From assembly GCA_964628385.1 (NCBI GenBank), contig CAZVOD010000082.1, positions 1-20,373 of the forward strand: a stretch of DNA of 20,373 nt, in the 5' to 3' direction. The stretch comes from JANQPA01 sp964628385 (lineage in GTDB: Bacteria > Bacteroidota > Bacteroidia > Chitinophagales > Saprospiraceae). The first letter of the stretch is position 1. Each line of letters starts with the position of its first letter. The notes beneath the pieces are model-generated. The model ran no database searches and was not told the origin of the DNA. It worked only from the letters and a program-made list of their open reading frames with translations. Both the position numbers and the translations under genes were made by a program. Positions 7,801 to 14,856 of this stretch are shown piece by piece.

Positions 7801-7935
7801 AAGAAGAATCCCTGATAATCATTGCAGTTGTCGAATTACATTTCCCAACAATTATCATAGAATATTGAAAGAAAAAATATACACTTTCAAAAAAAAATAT
7901 TAAGTTTAACAACATAAACGGGAAGAATCTAGCAA
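7801..7935. other. AT-rich spacer between divergent pheT and the LytTR regulator
   Basis: The spacer 7698-8030 is 333 bases. Besides the pheT leader and the two predicted promoters, I see only AT-rich sequence with A-runs (near 7870 and 7890). The minus frame at 7775-7972 has no recognisable features and no support. Confidence 0.4.
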
Positions 7936-7967
7936 TTTGACCATAATTATCTTCGCTAATAGTTTTA
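7936..7967 (+). promoter_or_regulatory. Predicted promoter of the LytTR regulator
   Basis: TTTG at 7936-7939, a 20-base spacer, then TAGTTTTA at 7960-7967, which matches TAnnTTTG at all but the last base. Spacing and sequence fit the Bacteroidota housekeeping promoter. The start of transcription would be near 7974, about 57 bases before the gene. Confidence 0.5.
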
Positions 7968-8030
7968 CACATCTAATCTCTCCATTAGTTTTGCTGCACA
8001 ACATTTCTACTTTATTCCTAACAGCAAGGC

Positions 8031-8798
8031 ATGAAAGTTATAATTATTGAGGATGAAAATCCTGCAGCAAAGCGCCTGGCCAAGCTACTTGAAAAATACA
8101 GGCCGGGTTACGAACTGATTGATTCCATTGAAAGTGTTGAAGATGCGGTAAAGTTTTTCAAAACAACAGTTGTTGATCCAGATCTGATATTTATGGATAT
8201 TCAACTGGCGGATGGGTTGAGTTTCGATATTTTTGATGGTGTGGAAGTGAAATATCCCGTAGTGTTCACCACCGCCTATGATCAATACGTCTTGAAAGCA
8301 TTCAAAGTCAATAGTATTGATTATTTGCTGAAACCCATAGACGAGGAAGAATTGGAGTTTGCTCTGGACAAGTTTGATAGACTTAAAACCGGGCAAAATT
8401 CAAATGTACTAAATGTGCAGCTCCTTGAAGAATTAAAAAGTCAGATGCAAGCACCAGCTACTAGGAAGCGCTTTTTGATTAAATCGGGTCAACAAATCAG
8501 CTATTTGCCTACAGAACAAATCAGATATTTCTTTTCCAATGATGGCTTAGTATATGCCAAGACAACGGATGGAAAAAAGTTTCTGATCGATTACACGCTG
8601 GATCAATTGGAAGGCCTGGTGGATGTACTTGACTTTTTTAGAATTAGCAGGAAATTCTTGATACACATAGATTCCATAAGAAAGATTCACCCCTATTTCA
8701 ATAGTCGGCTGAAGTTAGACCTTAAGCCGGAAATTGATCTAGAGGTGATTGTAAGCCGGGACAGGGTAAGTAATTTTAAAAAATGGCTGGATAGCTGA
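8031..8798 (+). CDS. LytTR-family response regulator
   Basis: This 255-residue protein has an N-terminal receiver domain (about 1-120) and a C-terminal LytTR DNA-binding domain (about 152-253). In the receiver the acidic pair is E7-D8, the phospho-acceptor is D56 in LIFMDIQLADG, the switch threonine is in FTTAYD (80-81), and the conserved lysine is K101 in LLKPID. The LytTR part is recognised from the FLIKSGQQISYLPTEQIRYF start, the FFRISRKFLIHIDSI segment and the end R-RV--FKKWL. Such regulators in Bacteroidota are normally next to a LytS-type histidine kinase. None is adjacent here, but one lies about 5 kb away on the other strand (13551-14642), a possible partner. Targets are unknown. Confidence 0.93.
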   Translation: MKVIIIEDENPAAKRLAKLLEKYRPGYELIDSIESVEDAVKFFKTTVVDPDLIFMDIQLADGLSFDIFDGVEVKYPVVFTTAYDQYVLKAFKVNSIDYLLKPIDEEELEFALDKFDRLKTGQNSNVLNVQLLEELKSQMQAPATRKRFLIKSGQQISYLPTEQIRYFFSNDGLVYAKTTDGKKFLIDYTLDQLEGLVDVLDFFRISRKFLIHIDSIRKIHPYFNSRLKLDLKPEIDLEVIVSRDRVSNFKKWLDS

Positions 8799-8938
8799 TT
8801 ATAAACAAATCCAGTTATCCATGTTGGGTTAAGCTCCAATTTGTTAGCCTTTATTCCTTTATTACTTATTCCCTTGTTAGGCTGATCAAATTTTAAGATT
8901 TTATTCCCGAAAGCTTTAATCACTAACGTTTCGTCCCC

Positions 8939-9067
8939 ATGAGAATGAATAAGCAACATTATCCGCTTGACATCAAATTAGCATTTTTACTATTCGTATT
9001 GTGTTTGATTGCTGCAATATCTATGCAATCCAACGAAGCATTCGCCATACTTGTTAGTAACCAATAA
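8939..9067 (+). CDS. Possible 42-residue membrane peptide
   Basis: ATG at 8939 opens a 42-codon frame ending in TAA at 9065-9067. The product has a polar start (MRMNKQHYPLDIK), one hydrophobic segment (LAFLLFVLCLIAAISM, about residues 14-29) and a short tail. It could be a single-pass membrane protein or a secreted peptide. The stop lies 3 bases before the hairpin at 9071-9109, a suitable position for a transcript end. No clear promoter or ribosome binding site is seen, and I do not recognise a family. Confidence 0.35.
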   Translation: MRMNKQHYPLDIKLAFLLFVLCLIAAISMQSNEAFAILVSNQ

Positions 9068-9070
9068 TAA

Positions 9071-9109
9071 AAAGGCTATCCGAAAACCATAGGTTATTGG
9101 ATAGCCTTT
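9071..9109 (-). terminator. Intrinsic terminator of the blaI-M56 operon
   Basis: AAAGGCTATCC (9071-9081) pairs perfectly with GGATAGCCTTT (9099-9109), and the loop contains a small AACC/GGTT stem. On the minus strand it is followed by TTATTATT, giving a T-rich tail, 52 bases after the M56 gene stop. On the plus strand the tail is only TTTC, so it may also end the small upstream frame, but weakly. Confidence 0.75.
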
Positions 9110-9160
9110 CAAAAGCTTCTAGAGATAGTCTCAAAAGACTATTAAAAAAGCGCAGTAAGT

Positions 9161-11485
9161 TCAATCTTTTACGCTGAAGCTAAACCGATCAGGTTGGCTT
9201 ACACGGATGTTGATTTCGGCGTTTTCACTTAAGGGTTGGCCTACTAATCCAGCTGCAAGCCCCAGGTATTTAGCCTTCAGGTCATTTTCATCCTTTACTT
9301 TTATTCCGTTAACCTTAAATTCATCCGGGCTTATCTCCAACTCGTATTGATCTGTACTTTTGACAAGTCTGTCAGATAATAAAGCGGATTCTAATTGCTT
9401 TCTGGGGGAAATGGAATAGTCCTCCAACTGGCGTTGTTTCTCCATCATCTTTTCTCGTTCTCTGCGGCGTTGCTCACTGATTCTTTCTCTGCTTTCTATG
9501 CTCCTCTTTCTCTCTTCCATGATCATATCATGCTCTTTTTCTAACTCTTCCTGACGTTGGCGATGCATTTCTTGATATTTCCTGGTAAGGCCCTTGGAGG
9601 TTTCAGCCAACTGGCGTTGTAGCTCGGCCATTTTTTGCTGTAATTCTCTGTTTTTTTCCTGTTGCTTTGCTATAAAATCTCTGCGTATACTGTCATTACT
9701 GACTTCCATGTCCTCGAAGAAAAATAAATCCTTGTTTTTTAAAATACCCCCCTTTGGAAAGGTATCAGCGTGCATGCGTTGGAAGTGGCGACTGATTCCT
9801 TTAAGCTCATTGAGTTTTTCCTCATCAAAATCAAACTGAAAAGCAAAGTTATCCTTATCCAACCTTAAAAAAGTAGAATCTGAAGGAAAGCTAAAACCTC
9901 GTGGCGCCACCTGAACCTGAGAAGATATGGCGAATGGGGAGTAGCTTTCGGTTTTGAAACGCGTAAATCCGCGAATCAAAGTATCCCCTTTTACGATTAC
10001 GAGCCCTCCGTTTTCAAGCTGGATATCAATATCTTCTTCATCTCCTTCTTCGGTAAATATTTTGGCGACGATGTCCCCTTTCTGGTCAAAAAAGAGAATG
10101 ACCTGATCTCTTCTATTACTGCTTTTTAGTATGGCAGGATTCAGGCCTGAAGCCCTGAGAAAAGCACGATCATTGGGTGAAAAACTACCAAAAGCTTTCG
10201 GAGCAGAGGCTTTGCCGGGTAAGTCACGAATGATACCTTCCACGTAGCTTTCGTAATTTGGCAGGTCTTTTTCAGCAATTTTTTCTCCATCAATAGAAAG
10301 TGACTTTAGAGTACCATTTTCTATCTCACTACTGATGGTAGAGTCATTTCTGGTTACTTCAAGCGTTACTTTTCCCTTTGGAAGGCTATCTTGCACAATT
10401 GGAAAAGCCGAAAGGCAACTTTCGGCAGGTTGCTGTTTGATATCCCCTTGTTTGTTAGCTGCAACTGAGAACAGTAGTACGAAGCAGCACAGTAAAATGC
10501 TAGCAATTACTTTTTCCATAGTGGATACATTTTTTTGTGGTTGTTGTAAAATCCTTTGAATGCGGTTTAACAGTCGGTATTTATTATTACTGAGCCCCAT
10601 AGCAAGTTTTGGGGCATTCATTTCGTATTCCTGAAGAGCTACCAGAGCTTTGGCATAGGCCATTTGATTGCCAGATACGCGAAGAGCAATATCATCACAG
10701 CTATTTTCACGTTCTCGCCTGATAAAATCACTGATCCACCAGACGCCGGGGTTAAAATAAAGCAGGGCTTCAATTATAGACTGGATGATATTCAGTAGGT
10801 AGTCATTGCGAATGATATGGGCACACTCATGTGCCAGGATGGATTCCGCTTCTTCTACGCTAAGCTGGTTTAAAATACCTACTGGGAATAGAATTACCGG
10901 CTTGAGGTATCCGAGAGCTACCGGCACATTAATGGTCGTTGAAGTCAATAGCAGGATAGGCTTTTTAAAATTCAACCGATCAATCATTTCGTTGAGTATT
11001 TCCTGCCAGTGATCGCTGTCCGGCAATTGGGCTTCTCTTTTCAGCTTCTGAAGGTAAGTCATCGCTCCCAACAATCTAAGGGTGAAAATAACAACCCCGG
11101 CCATCCAAGCCCATACAATGGTATTGATATTCTCATTAATGAACTGTATGAGCATTTGATATTTACTTGCTGTACTACTTAGCTGTTTTTCAGAATTGCT
11201 AATCCACATCAGGTCACTTTCGCCGACCGACTGATCGAGGGAGACCATAGTCTGAGAAGAGGGTGGCTGCCACAATAGACAGAAAGTTGTAAGGGCAAGG
11301 CCAAACGTTAGTACCAGGGCCAGCGTAGCCACACGGTATTTCGCCTGTGCTGTGGTCTTTTTGAAGCTGTTGAGAAAAATAAATAGTAGCAATGCTACAA
11401 CCAGACCCTGCCACACAGAATGGATAATCGTCCAGCCCATAGCATTAATGATGGATTCTGATAGGGATATAAAAAAGGTATGCAT
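9161..11485 (-). CDS. M56-family metallopeptidase, BlaR1/MecR1-like sensor
   Basis: This 774-residue membrane protein pairs with the BlaI repressor encoded 25 bases upstream. The N-terminal part is a BlaR1-type M56 protease: transmembrane helices at about 16-38, 52-72 and 121-142, then the zinc motif HECAH at 219-223 and the third ligand region ERENSCDD (likely E260). A further helix at about 325-343 (VIASILLCCFVLLFSVA) leads to the exported part. In BlaR1 that part is a penicillin-binding domain; here there is none. Instead there is a beta-rich region (about 365-600), a very charged helix at about 606-690 rich in Arg, Glu and Gln, and a small C-terminal domain. By family knowledge, signal sensing activates the protease and leads to loss of repressor. 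The signal is unknown. It is probably not a beta-lactam. Confidence 0.9.
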   Translation of the reverse strand: MHTFFISLSESIINAMGWTIIHSVWQGLVVALLLFIFLNSFKKTTAQAKYRVATLALVLTFGLALTTFCLLWQPPSSQTMVSLDQSVGESDLMWISNSEKQLSSTASKYQMLIQFINENINTIVWAWMAGVVIFTLRLLGAMTYLQKLKREAQLPDSDHWQEILNEMIDRLNFKKPILLLTSTTINVPVALGYLKPVILFPVGILNQLSVEEAESILAHECAHIIRNDYLLNIIQSIIEALLYFNPGVWWISDFIRRERENSCDDIALRVSGNQMAYAKALVALQEYEMNAPKLAMGLSNNKYRLLNRIQRILQQPQKNVSTMEKVIASILLCCFVLLFSVAANKQGDIKQQPAESCLSAFPIVQDSLPKGKVTLEVTRNDSTISSEIENGTLKSLSIDGEKIAEKDLPNYESYVEGIIRDLPGKASAPKAFGSFSPNDRAFLRASGLNPAILKSSNRRDQVILFFDQKGDIVAKIFTEEGDEEDIDIQLENGGLVIVKGDTLIRGFTRFKTESYSPFAISSQVQVAPRGFSFPSDSTFLRLDKDNFAFQFDFDEEKLNELKGISRHFQRMHADTFPKGGILKNKDLFFFEDMEVSNDSIRRDFIAKQQEKNRELQQKMAELQRQLAETSKGLTRKYQEMHRQRQEELEKEHDMIMEERKRSIESRERISEQRRREREKMMEKQRQLEDYSISPRKQLESALLSDRLVKSTDQYELEISPDEFKVNGIKVKDENDLKAKYLGLAAGLVGQPLSENAEINIRVSQPDRFSFSVKD

Positions 11486-11510
11486 ACATTAATTTTTTAG
11501 AGTCGGAAAA

Positions 11511-11891
11511 TCATTTTTCCTTTTCGATTTTTTGGATCAATTTCTTAATCTCTTCCAGCTCCTTTGACGAGGCTTTGTGGTTACCCAGGGCCTGCATGAT
11601 CATCTTGCTAGCCGAACCCTTGAAGGTCGTTTCCAGAAAACGATCCAGAAGATGTTTCTGAGTATCTGATTCACTTACTGCCGCTTCATAAACATGCGTG
11701 CGGGTGCTGGTATCTCGGTTTACTAAGCCTTTATTCAGCATGATCTGCATAATCTTTAGCGTAGTTGTATAGCCCACTTCTCGTTGTTCATTGAGCTTTT
11801 CGTTGACTGAACGGACCGAACTTGGCCCACTCTGCCAAAGGATTTGTAAAATCTCTAGCTCTGACTCGGATGGTTTCATTGATTTACTCAT
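11511..11891 (-). CDS. BlaI/MecI-family transcriptional repressor
   Basis: This 126-residue winged-helix repressor has the family marks: an N-terminal segment (PSESELEILQILW at about 7-19), S-V--V-EKL, the recognition region with GYTTTLKIMQIMLNKGLV, and a C-terminal dimerisation helix region ending in IQKIEKEK. It dimerises and binds palindromic operators and is removed by proteolysis when the M56 partner is activated. It is the first gene of the operon and is directly preceded by three copies of TACGAA-N4-TTCGTA, the nearest only 4 bases before its start codon, so it very likely represses its own operon. Confidence 0.93.
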   Translation of the reverse strand: MSKSMKPSESELEILQILWQSGPSSVRSVNEKLNEQREVGYTTTLKIMQIMLNKGLVNRDTSTRTHVYEAAVSESDTQKHLLDRFLETTFKGSASKMIMQALGNHKASSKELEEIKKLIQKIEKEK

Positions 11892-11895
11892 TTTA

Positions 11896-11966
11896 TACGA
11901 ATTGTTTCGTAGGCAATACTATACGAAATACTTCGTAATTCCAATTGCCATACGAAGTATTTCGTA
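11896..11966 (-). promoter_or_regulatory. Triple BlaI-type operator array
   Basis: Three palindromes with identical arms, TACGAA-N4-TTCGTA, lie at 11896-11911, 11922-11937 and 11951-11966. The central four bases are TTGT, ATAC and GTAT. Centres are 26 and 29 bases apart. The TAC...GTA ends resemble the known BlaI/MecI operator, which has TACA and TGTA ends. The sites cover the predicted promoter, the transcription start and the upstream flank, so full occupancy would shut off blaI and the M56 gene. Confidence 0.85.
11914..11944 (-). promoter_or_regulatory. Predicted promoter of the blaI-M56 operon
   Basis: On the minus strand TTGG (11941-11944) is followed by a 19-base spacer and TAGTATTG (11914-11921), close to TTTG-N19-TAnnTTTG. 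The central operator (11922-11937) fills the spacer. Transcription would start inside the gene-proximal operator, leaving a leader of about 15 bases. Confidence 0.6.
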
Positions 11967-12044
11967 GTTTTTGGCTTTTTTTAACATTATAGGGCAAGCC
12001 GTAAAGTCTAGGCCCGTTCTTGAAGGTAATGGAAGGATAGTTTT

Positions 12045-12077
12045 TTTGACAAAGTTGCTAAAGGAATCTTATTTTTG
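12045..12077 (+). promoter_or_regulatory. Predicted promoter of the lipoprotein gene
   Basis: TTTG at 12045-12048, a 21-base spacer and TATTTTTG at 12070-12077, an exact match to TAnnTTTG. The start of transcription would be near 12084, only about 8 bases before the ATG, so the mRNA would be almost leaderless. Confidence 0.65.
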
Positions 12078-12091
12078 AATCAAAAACCACT

Positions 12092-13036
12092 ATGAAAAAC
12101 TATTTGATACCTATGCTATCACTCCTTGCTCTTTTGGGTTGTGATCAGGGAGCAACATCTGGGTCAGCTGAGACCCAGTCGACCGGAATATCAACGAACG
12201 ATGAGATCACTACTGTTATAGCTGAGCCGGATAATTCTCCCTGTGTACCTGATGCAAAAATATTAGAGGGCAATAAAGAATGGTTGCGGTCTTCTAATCT
12301 GATCATCAGTATTTTGGCAGATTCTACTACTTATGATGAAGAGTTGGGCGACAGCCACCGCGTACTGAGTCTTTTTGATACCAGGAGCTGTAAGGAGATA
12401 AGCCGAGAGCTTTTGCCGGTGAATATTTCACCGGATTATGCTTACCAGTTGGCAGATATTAGTTTCCATCGCAGCTATCAAATGATAGCGATAAAAGGGA
12501 TGGAAGAGATTTATTGTTATGATGTGGCGGAAAGGCAATTATCGCAGCCGTTTCGCCCCCGATATCTGACAGAAAAATTTAGAGAAGATGCCCAGTCTGG
12601 CACTATTCAGTGGTTAGAAGTGTGGGAAGATTACATGTTGGGGTACGCTTCTGATTTTGGGCCTTTTGCTTTCAAGATTAGTGAAGAGCGCCGGATAGAG
12701 CCTCTTTTACCACTGGTAGAATATGGAACAGTGGAAGGCTATACCGGCTTATTTATTTGTGGCGTGGGCAAAGGCCTATCACAGGTCTTACTTCCTATTT
12801 ATGATCGGGATGAAAGAGAGTTGGAACTGCGCACCGTTTTCGATCAGCCAAGAGCGGTAAACCTTACAAAAAGCAAGGTCAATTTAGCTGATGGCTATTT
12901 CCTGTTGGGAGAAGATCAAAGCTCGGGCGCACCGCTAATCGTCGATCTACAAAAAGCTCGACTGCTGGAACTGCCGAAAAACCTCAATACCAAAGATGAA
13001 AGAGCTGTCAACGAATGGTTGAATAAGAATACTTAA
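12092..13036 (+). CDS. Lipoprotein of unknown function
   Basis: This is a 314-residue protein with a lipoprotein signal peptide (MKNYLIPMLSLLALLGC, lipid-modified Cys at 17). A Ser/Thr-rich linker follows, and then a beta-rich body with repeated short strands of the kind seen in beta-propellers (ADISFHRSYQMIAIKG, YCYDVAERQLSQP, LQKARLLELPKNL). That fold is a guess from the pattern. The residues after the Cys (DQGA) do not match the Lys- or Gln-initiated acidic surface-export signal described in Bacteroidota, so it is probably periplasm-facing. It has its own strong promoter next to, but divergent from, the BlaI operator array. Its stop codon overlaps that of the convergent DUF2141 gene. I do not recognise a family. 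Confidence 0.85.
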   Translation: MKNYLIPMLSLLALLGCDQGATSGSAETQSTGISTNDEITTVIAEPDNSPCVPDAKILEGNKEWLRSSNLIISILADSTTYDEELGDSHRVLSLFDTRSCKEISRELLPVNISPDYAYQLADISFHRSYQMIAIKGMEEIYCYDVAERQLSQPFRPRYLTEKFREDAQSGTIQWLEVWEDYMLGYASDFGPFAFKISEERRIEPLLPLVEYGTVEGYTGLFICGVGKGLSQVLLPIYDRDERELELRTVFDQPRAVNLTKSKVNLADGYFLLGEDQSSGAPLIVDLQKARLLELPKNLNTKDERAVNEWLNKNT

Positions 13037-13485
13037 AGGTCCTTCCAGCGTTGCAGCTTTAGTGGTACAGCAACACCATCTTCCTTGACAAATACCCTGG
13101 CATTACTGAAAGATGGTTTTTTCCATTTGCCTCCGGCATCATTGGAAAAGGCATAAGGTTCTCTAGGAATACCAAAAAAATTGCAGTCCAGCTCCTCGTT
13201 ATCATTGATATCGTGAAAAATTGCTATAGCGTAATAGCCTGTCTTTAGGCCTTTCAGTTTTATTTCAGTACGCTCATTGCTGGTCACTTTGAAAGCTTTT
13301 TTGTAAACAGCCTGCTCGGCGTTCAGGAAATTTTCTTCACTATCAAACACTGCAACCCGCAAGCTCCCCTTAGCAACTTCAAGTTCGGCAATCTGTAAAA
13401 TTACTTCAGGTCCTTCGGAAATATCCATATTAATGGATACGATACCTGCCTGGAATAGAATCGATAATAAAAAAAGCCTTAGCAT
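13033..13485 (-). CDS. DUF2141 family exported protein
   Basis: This 150-residue protein has an N-terminal signal peptide (MLRLFLLSILFQAGIVS). The domain matches DUF2141: LRVAVFDSEENFLN, then GLKTGYYAIAIFHDINDNEE with the HD-N-N motif, then LDCNFFGIPREPYAFSNDAG and KPSFSNARV. Family members are small periplasmic beta-sandwich proteins without a known activity. The HDINDNEELD stretch is acidic and may bind a metal, which is inference. It lies 65 bases downstream of the histidine kinase on the same strand and could be co-transcribed with it. Its last four bases overlap the convergent lipoprotein gene. Confidence 0.9.
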   Translation of the reverse strand: MLRLFLLSILFQAGIVSINMDISEGPEVILQIAELEVAKGSLRVAVFDSEENFLNAEQAVYKKAFKVTSNERTEIKLKGLKTGYYAIAIFHDINDNEELDCNFFGIPREPYAFSNDAGGKWKKPSFSNARVFVKEDGVAVPLKLQRWKDL

Positions 13486-13550
13486 ATTTACCTTGAGTTA
13501 ATTATTGCGATTAACGTTACTTGCTAAAAGTAAATTGTTAAAGCTTTGTT

Positions 13551-14642
13551 TTACAGAGGCTGTGAAACATGGCTATTTTGTAGGAAAATTGGTTCAGGAG
13601 AAGGAATTAAGGGGAGTTTTACCATAAAATAAGCTTCTGATTCACTCACTTCTACTTGTTTATCCGTGTAAAAGGAATACCTGTTTTTGATGTTCTGAAG
13701 CCCTACTTTAGTGGAATCCATAATCTGCTTCTTGCGCTGTAGATTATTGGAAATGATTAACTGCTTGCCATCAGCCCTAACCTGGATAGTTAGTGGAGAA
13801 GAGCTGGAAATAATATTGTGTTTGATGGCATTTTCAACGAGCATCTGCATCGACAGCGGAATGATACTGTGATTTTCCAGATATTCCGGTACGGCAATTT
13901 CGATTCTGATATTTTCTCCAAATCTTTCTTTTAGTAAGAAGCAAAAGGCCTGCAGGAAGTCCAGTTCTTCCTTAACGGCGATCAGTTTTTTATCTCTTAT
14001 TTCCAGGATATAGCGGTATACTTTAGAGAGCTTTTGTACAAATTGAACGGCTTTATCGGGGGCCTCGGGTATGATATAAGCCAGTGTATTAAGGCTGTTG
14101 AACAAAAAGTGAGGGTTGACCTGACTTCTTAGACCTTCCAACTGGGATTCTAGGTTTTCTCTTTTGAGCTGTTCTCTTTCGATCAGGGCATTCTCCCATT
14201 TGGCATAAAAATAGAAGCCTTCATATACGGCGACTGTAAATGCAATAACAATCAGAGAGGAAAAAGCAACCTGTATGTCTGATGGGGTTTTGGGGGATAT
14301 GTCATTGTTGAAGCAAGAGTCAAGAAAAAAATCCAGGCCTCTGTCAACTAGGATGAATACAATAATCACACTTATAATACTATAAGTAAACCGCTTTTTG
14401 ATCTCACTTTGGCTGGGAAACTTCTTTCGCAAAAGTACCATCAGGTTTCTGATGAGTAGCCAATAGAGAGCAGCGTGGAGGGTAGAAACAAAAATGACAG
14501 GAAGAAGTACAGCAAAGCCTTCGCTGAGCTGCCGATCAAAAAAGAGGAAAGGGAAAGATAACCCCATCAAAGGGATACCGATAGCCAGGTACCAACGATC
14601 ATCAAAGCCTAGCAATTCTCGCCTGAAAGTCTTTTTGTCCAT
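13551..14642 (-). CDS. LytS-type sensor histidine kinase
   Basis: This 363-residue membrane kinase of the His_kinase (PF06580) family has four predicted transmembrane helices (about 19-35, 42-70, 85-105 and 126-145), a short linker coiled coil (about 150-172), and then the phospho-acceptor H178 in QVNPHFLFNSLN. The ATPase part shows the N box with VENAIKHN (269-276) and the G-box-like GLQNIKNRY. It has no large extracytoplasmic sensing domain, so the membrane part probably senses. Such kinases act on LytTR regulators. There is no adjacent regulator; the one at 8031-8798 is a candidate. The DUF2141 gene follows on the same strand. Confidence 0.93.
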   Translation of the reverse strand: MDKKTFRRELLGFDDRWYLAIGIPLMGLSFPFLFFDRQLSEGFAVLLPVIFVSTLHAALYWLLIRNLMVLLRKKFPSQSEIKKRFTYSIISVIIVFILVDRGLDFFLDSCFNNDISPKTPSDIQVAFSSLIVIAFTVAVYEGFYFYAKWENALIEREQLKRENLESQLEGLRSQVNPHFLFNSLNTLAYIIPEAPDKAVQFVQKLSKVYRYILEIRDKKLIAVKEELDFLQAFCFLLKERFGENIRIEIAVPEYLENHSIIPLSMQMLVENAIKHNIISSSSPLTIQVRADGKQLIISNNLQRKKQIMDSTKVGLQNIKNRYSFYTDKQVEVSESEAYFMVKLPLIPSPEPIFLQNSHVSQPL

Positions 14643-14757
14643 CTAAGTTGAGTAGGTTTAATCACTAATATGCACATAAAACAGCTTTATTGAAAGGCGA
14701 TGTAGTAGGAGCCATTAATTTAAGAGAATGGACCGTAAAAAAAAGGAGGTGAATTGT

Positions 14758-14791
14758 AAAAAAAAGCCGACAGCACAGCGGCTAATCGGCT
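14758..14791 (-). terminator. Intrinsic terminator of the acyl-CoA dehydrogenase gene
   Basis: On the minus strand AGCCGA (14786-14791) pairs with TCGGCT (14765-14770), followed directly by a run of eight T (14758-14765 on the plus strand as A). An alternative AGCCG/CGGCT pairing within the loop region is also possible. It lies 66 bases after the dehydrogenase stop. Confidence 0.8.
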
Positions 14792-14856
14792 CAAAAGTAG
14801 TTTAATCTTTTCTCACTACCAGCGGGAAAAGACTAGTGATATCTTTATTCAGAATC

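Noticed and set aside
7775..7972. A 65-codon minus frame in the pheT-LytTR spacer
   Set aside because: It is Phe-rich sequence from AT-rich DNA, overlaps the predicted pheT promoter, and has no family features.
8804..8845. AACAAAT/ATTTGTT inverted repeat after the LytTR gene
   Set aside because: Only seven AT-rich pairs across a 28-base loop, too weak to call a terminator.
9124..9143. A second hairpin (ATAGTCT-CAAA-AGACTAT) after the M56 gene
   Set aside because: The T-run lies on the wrong side for the minus-strand transcript, so I do not call it a terminator. The hairpin at 9071-9109 fits better.
14744..14752. A strong Shine-Dalgarno-like AGGAGGTGA
   Set aside because: No start codon follows at a useful distance, since the next codons reach TAA. 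It lies beside the dehydrogenase terminator.
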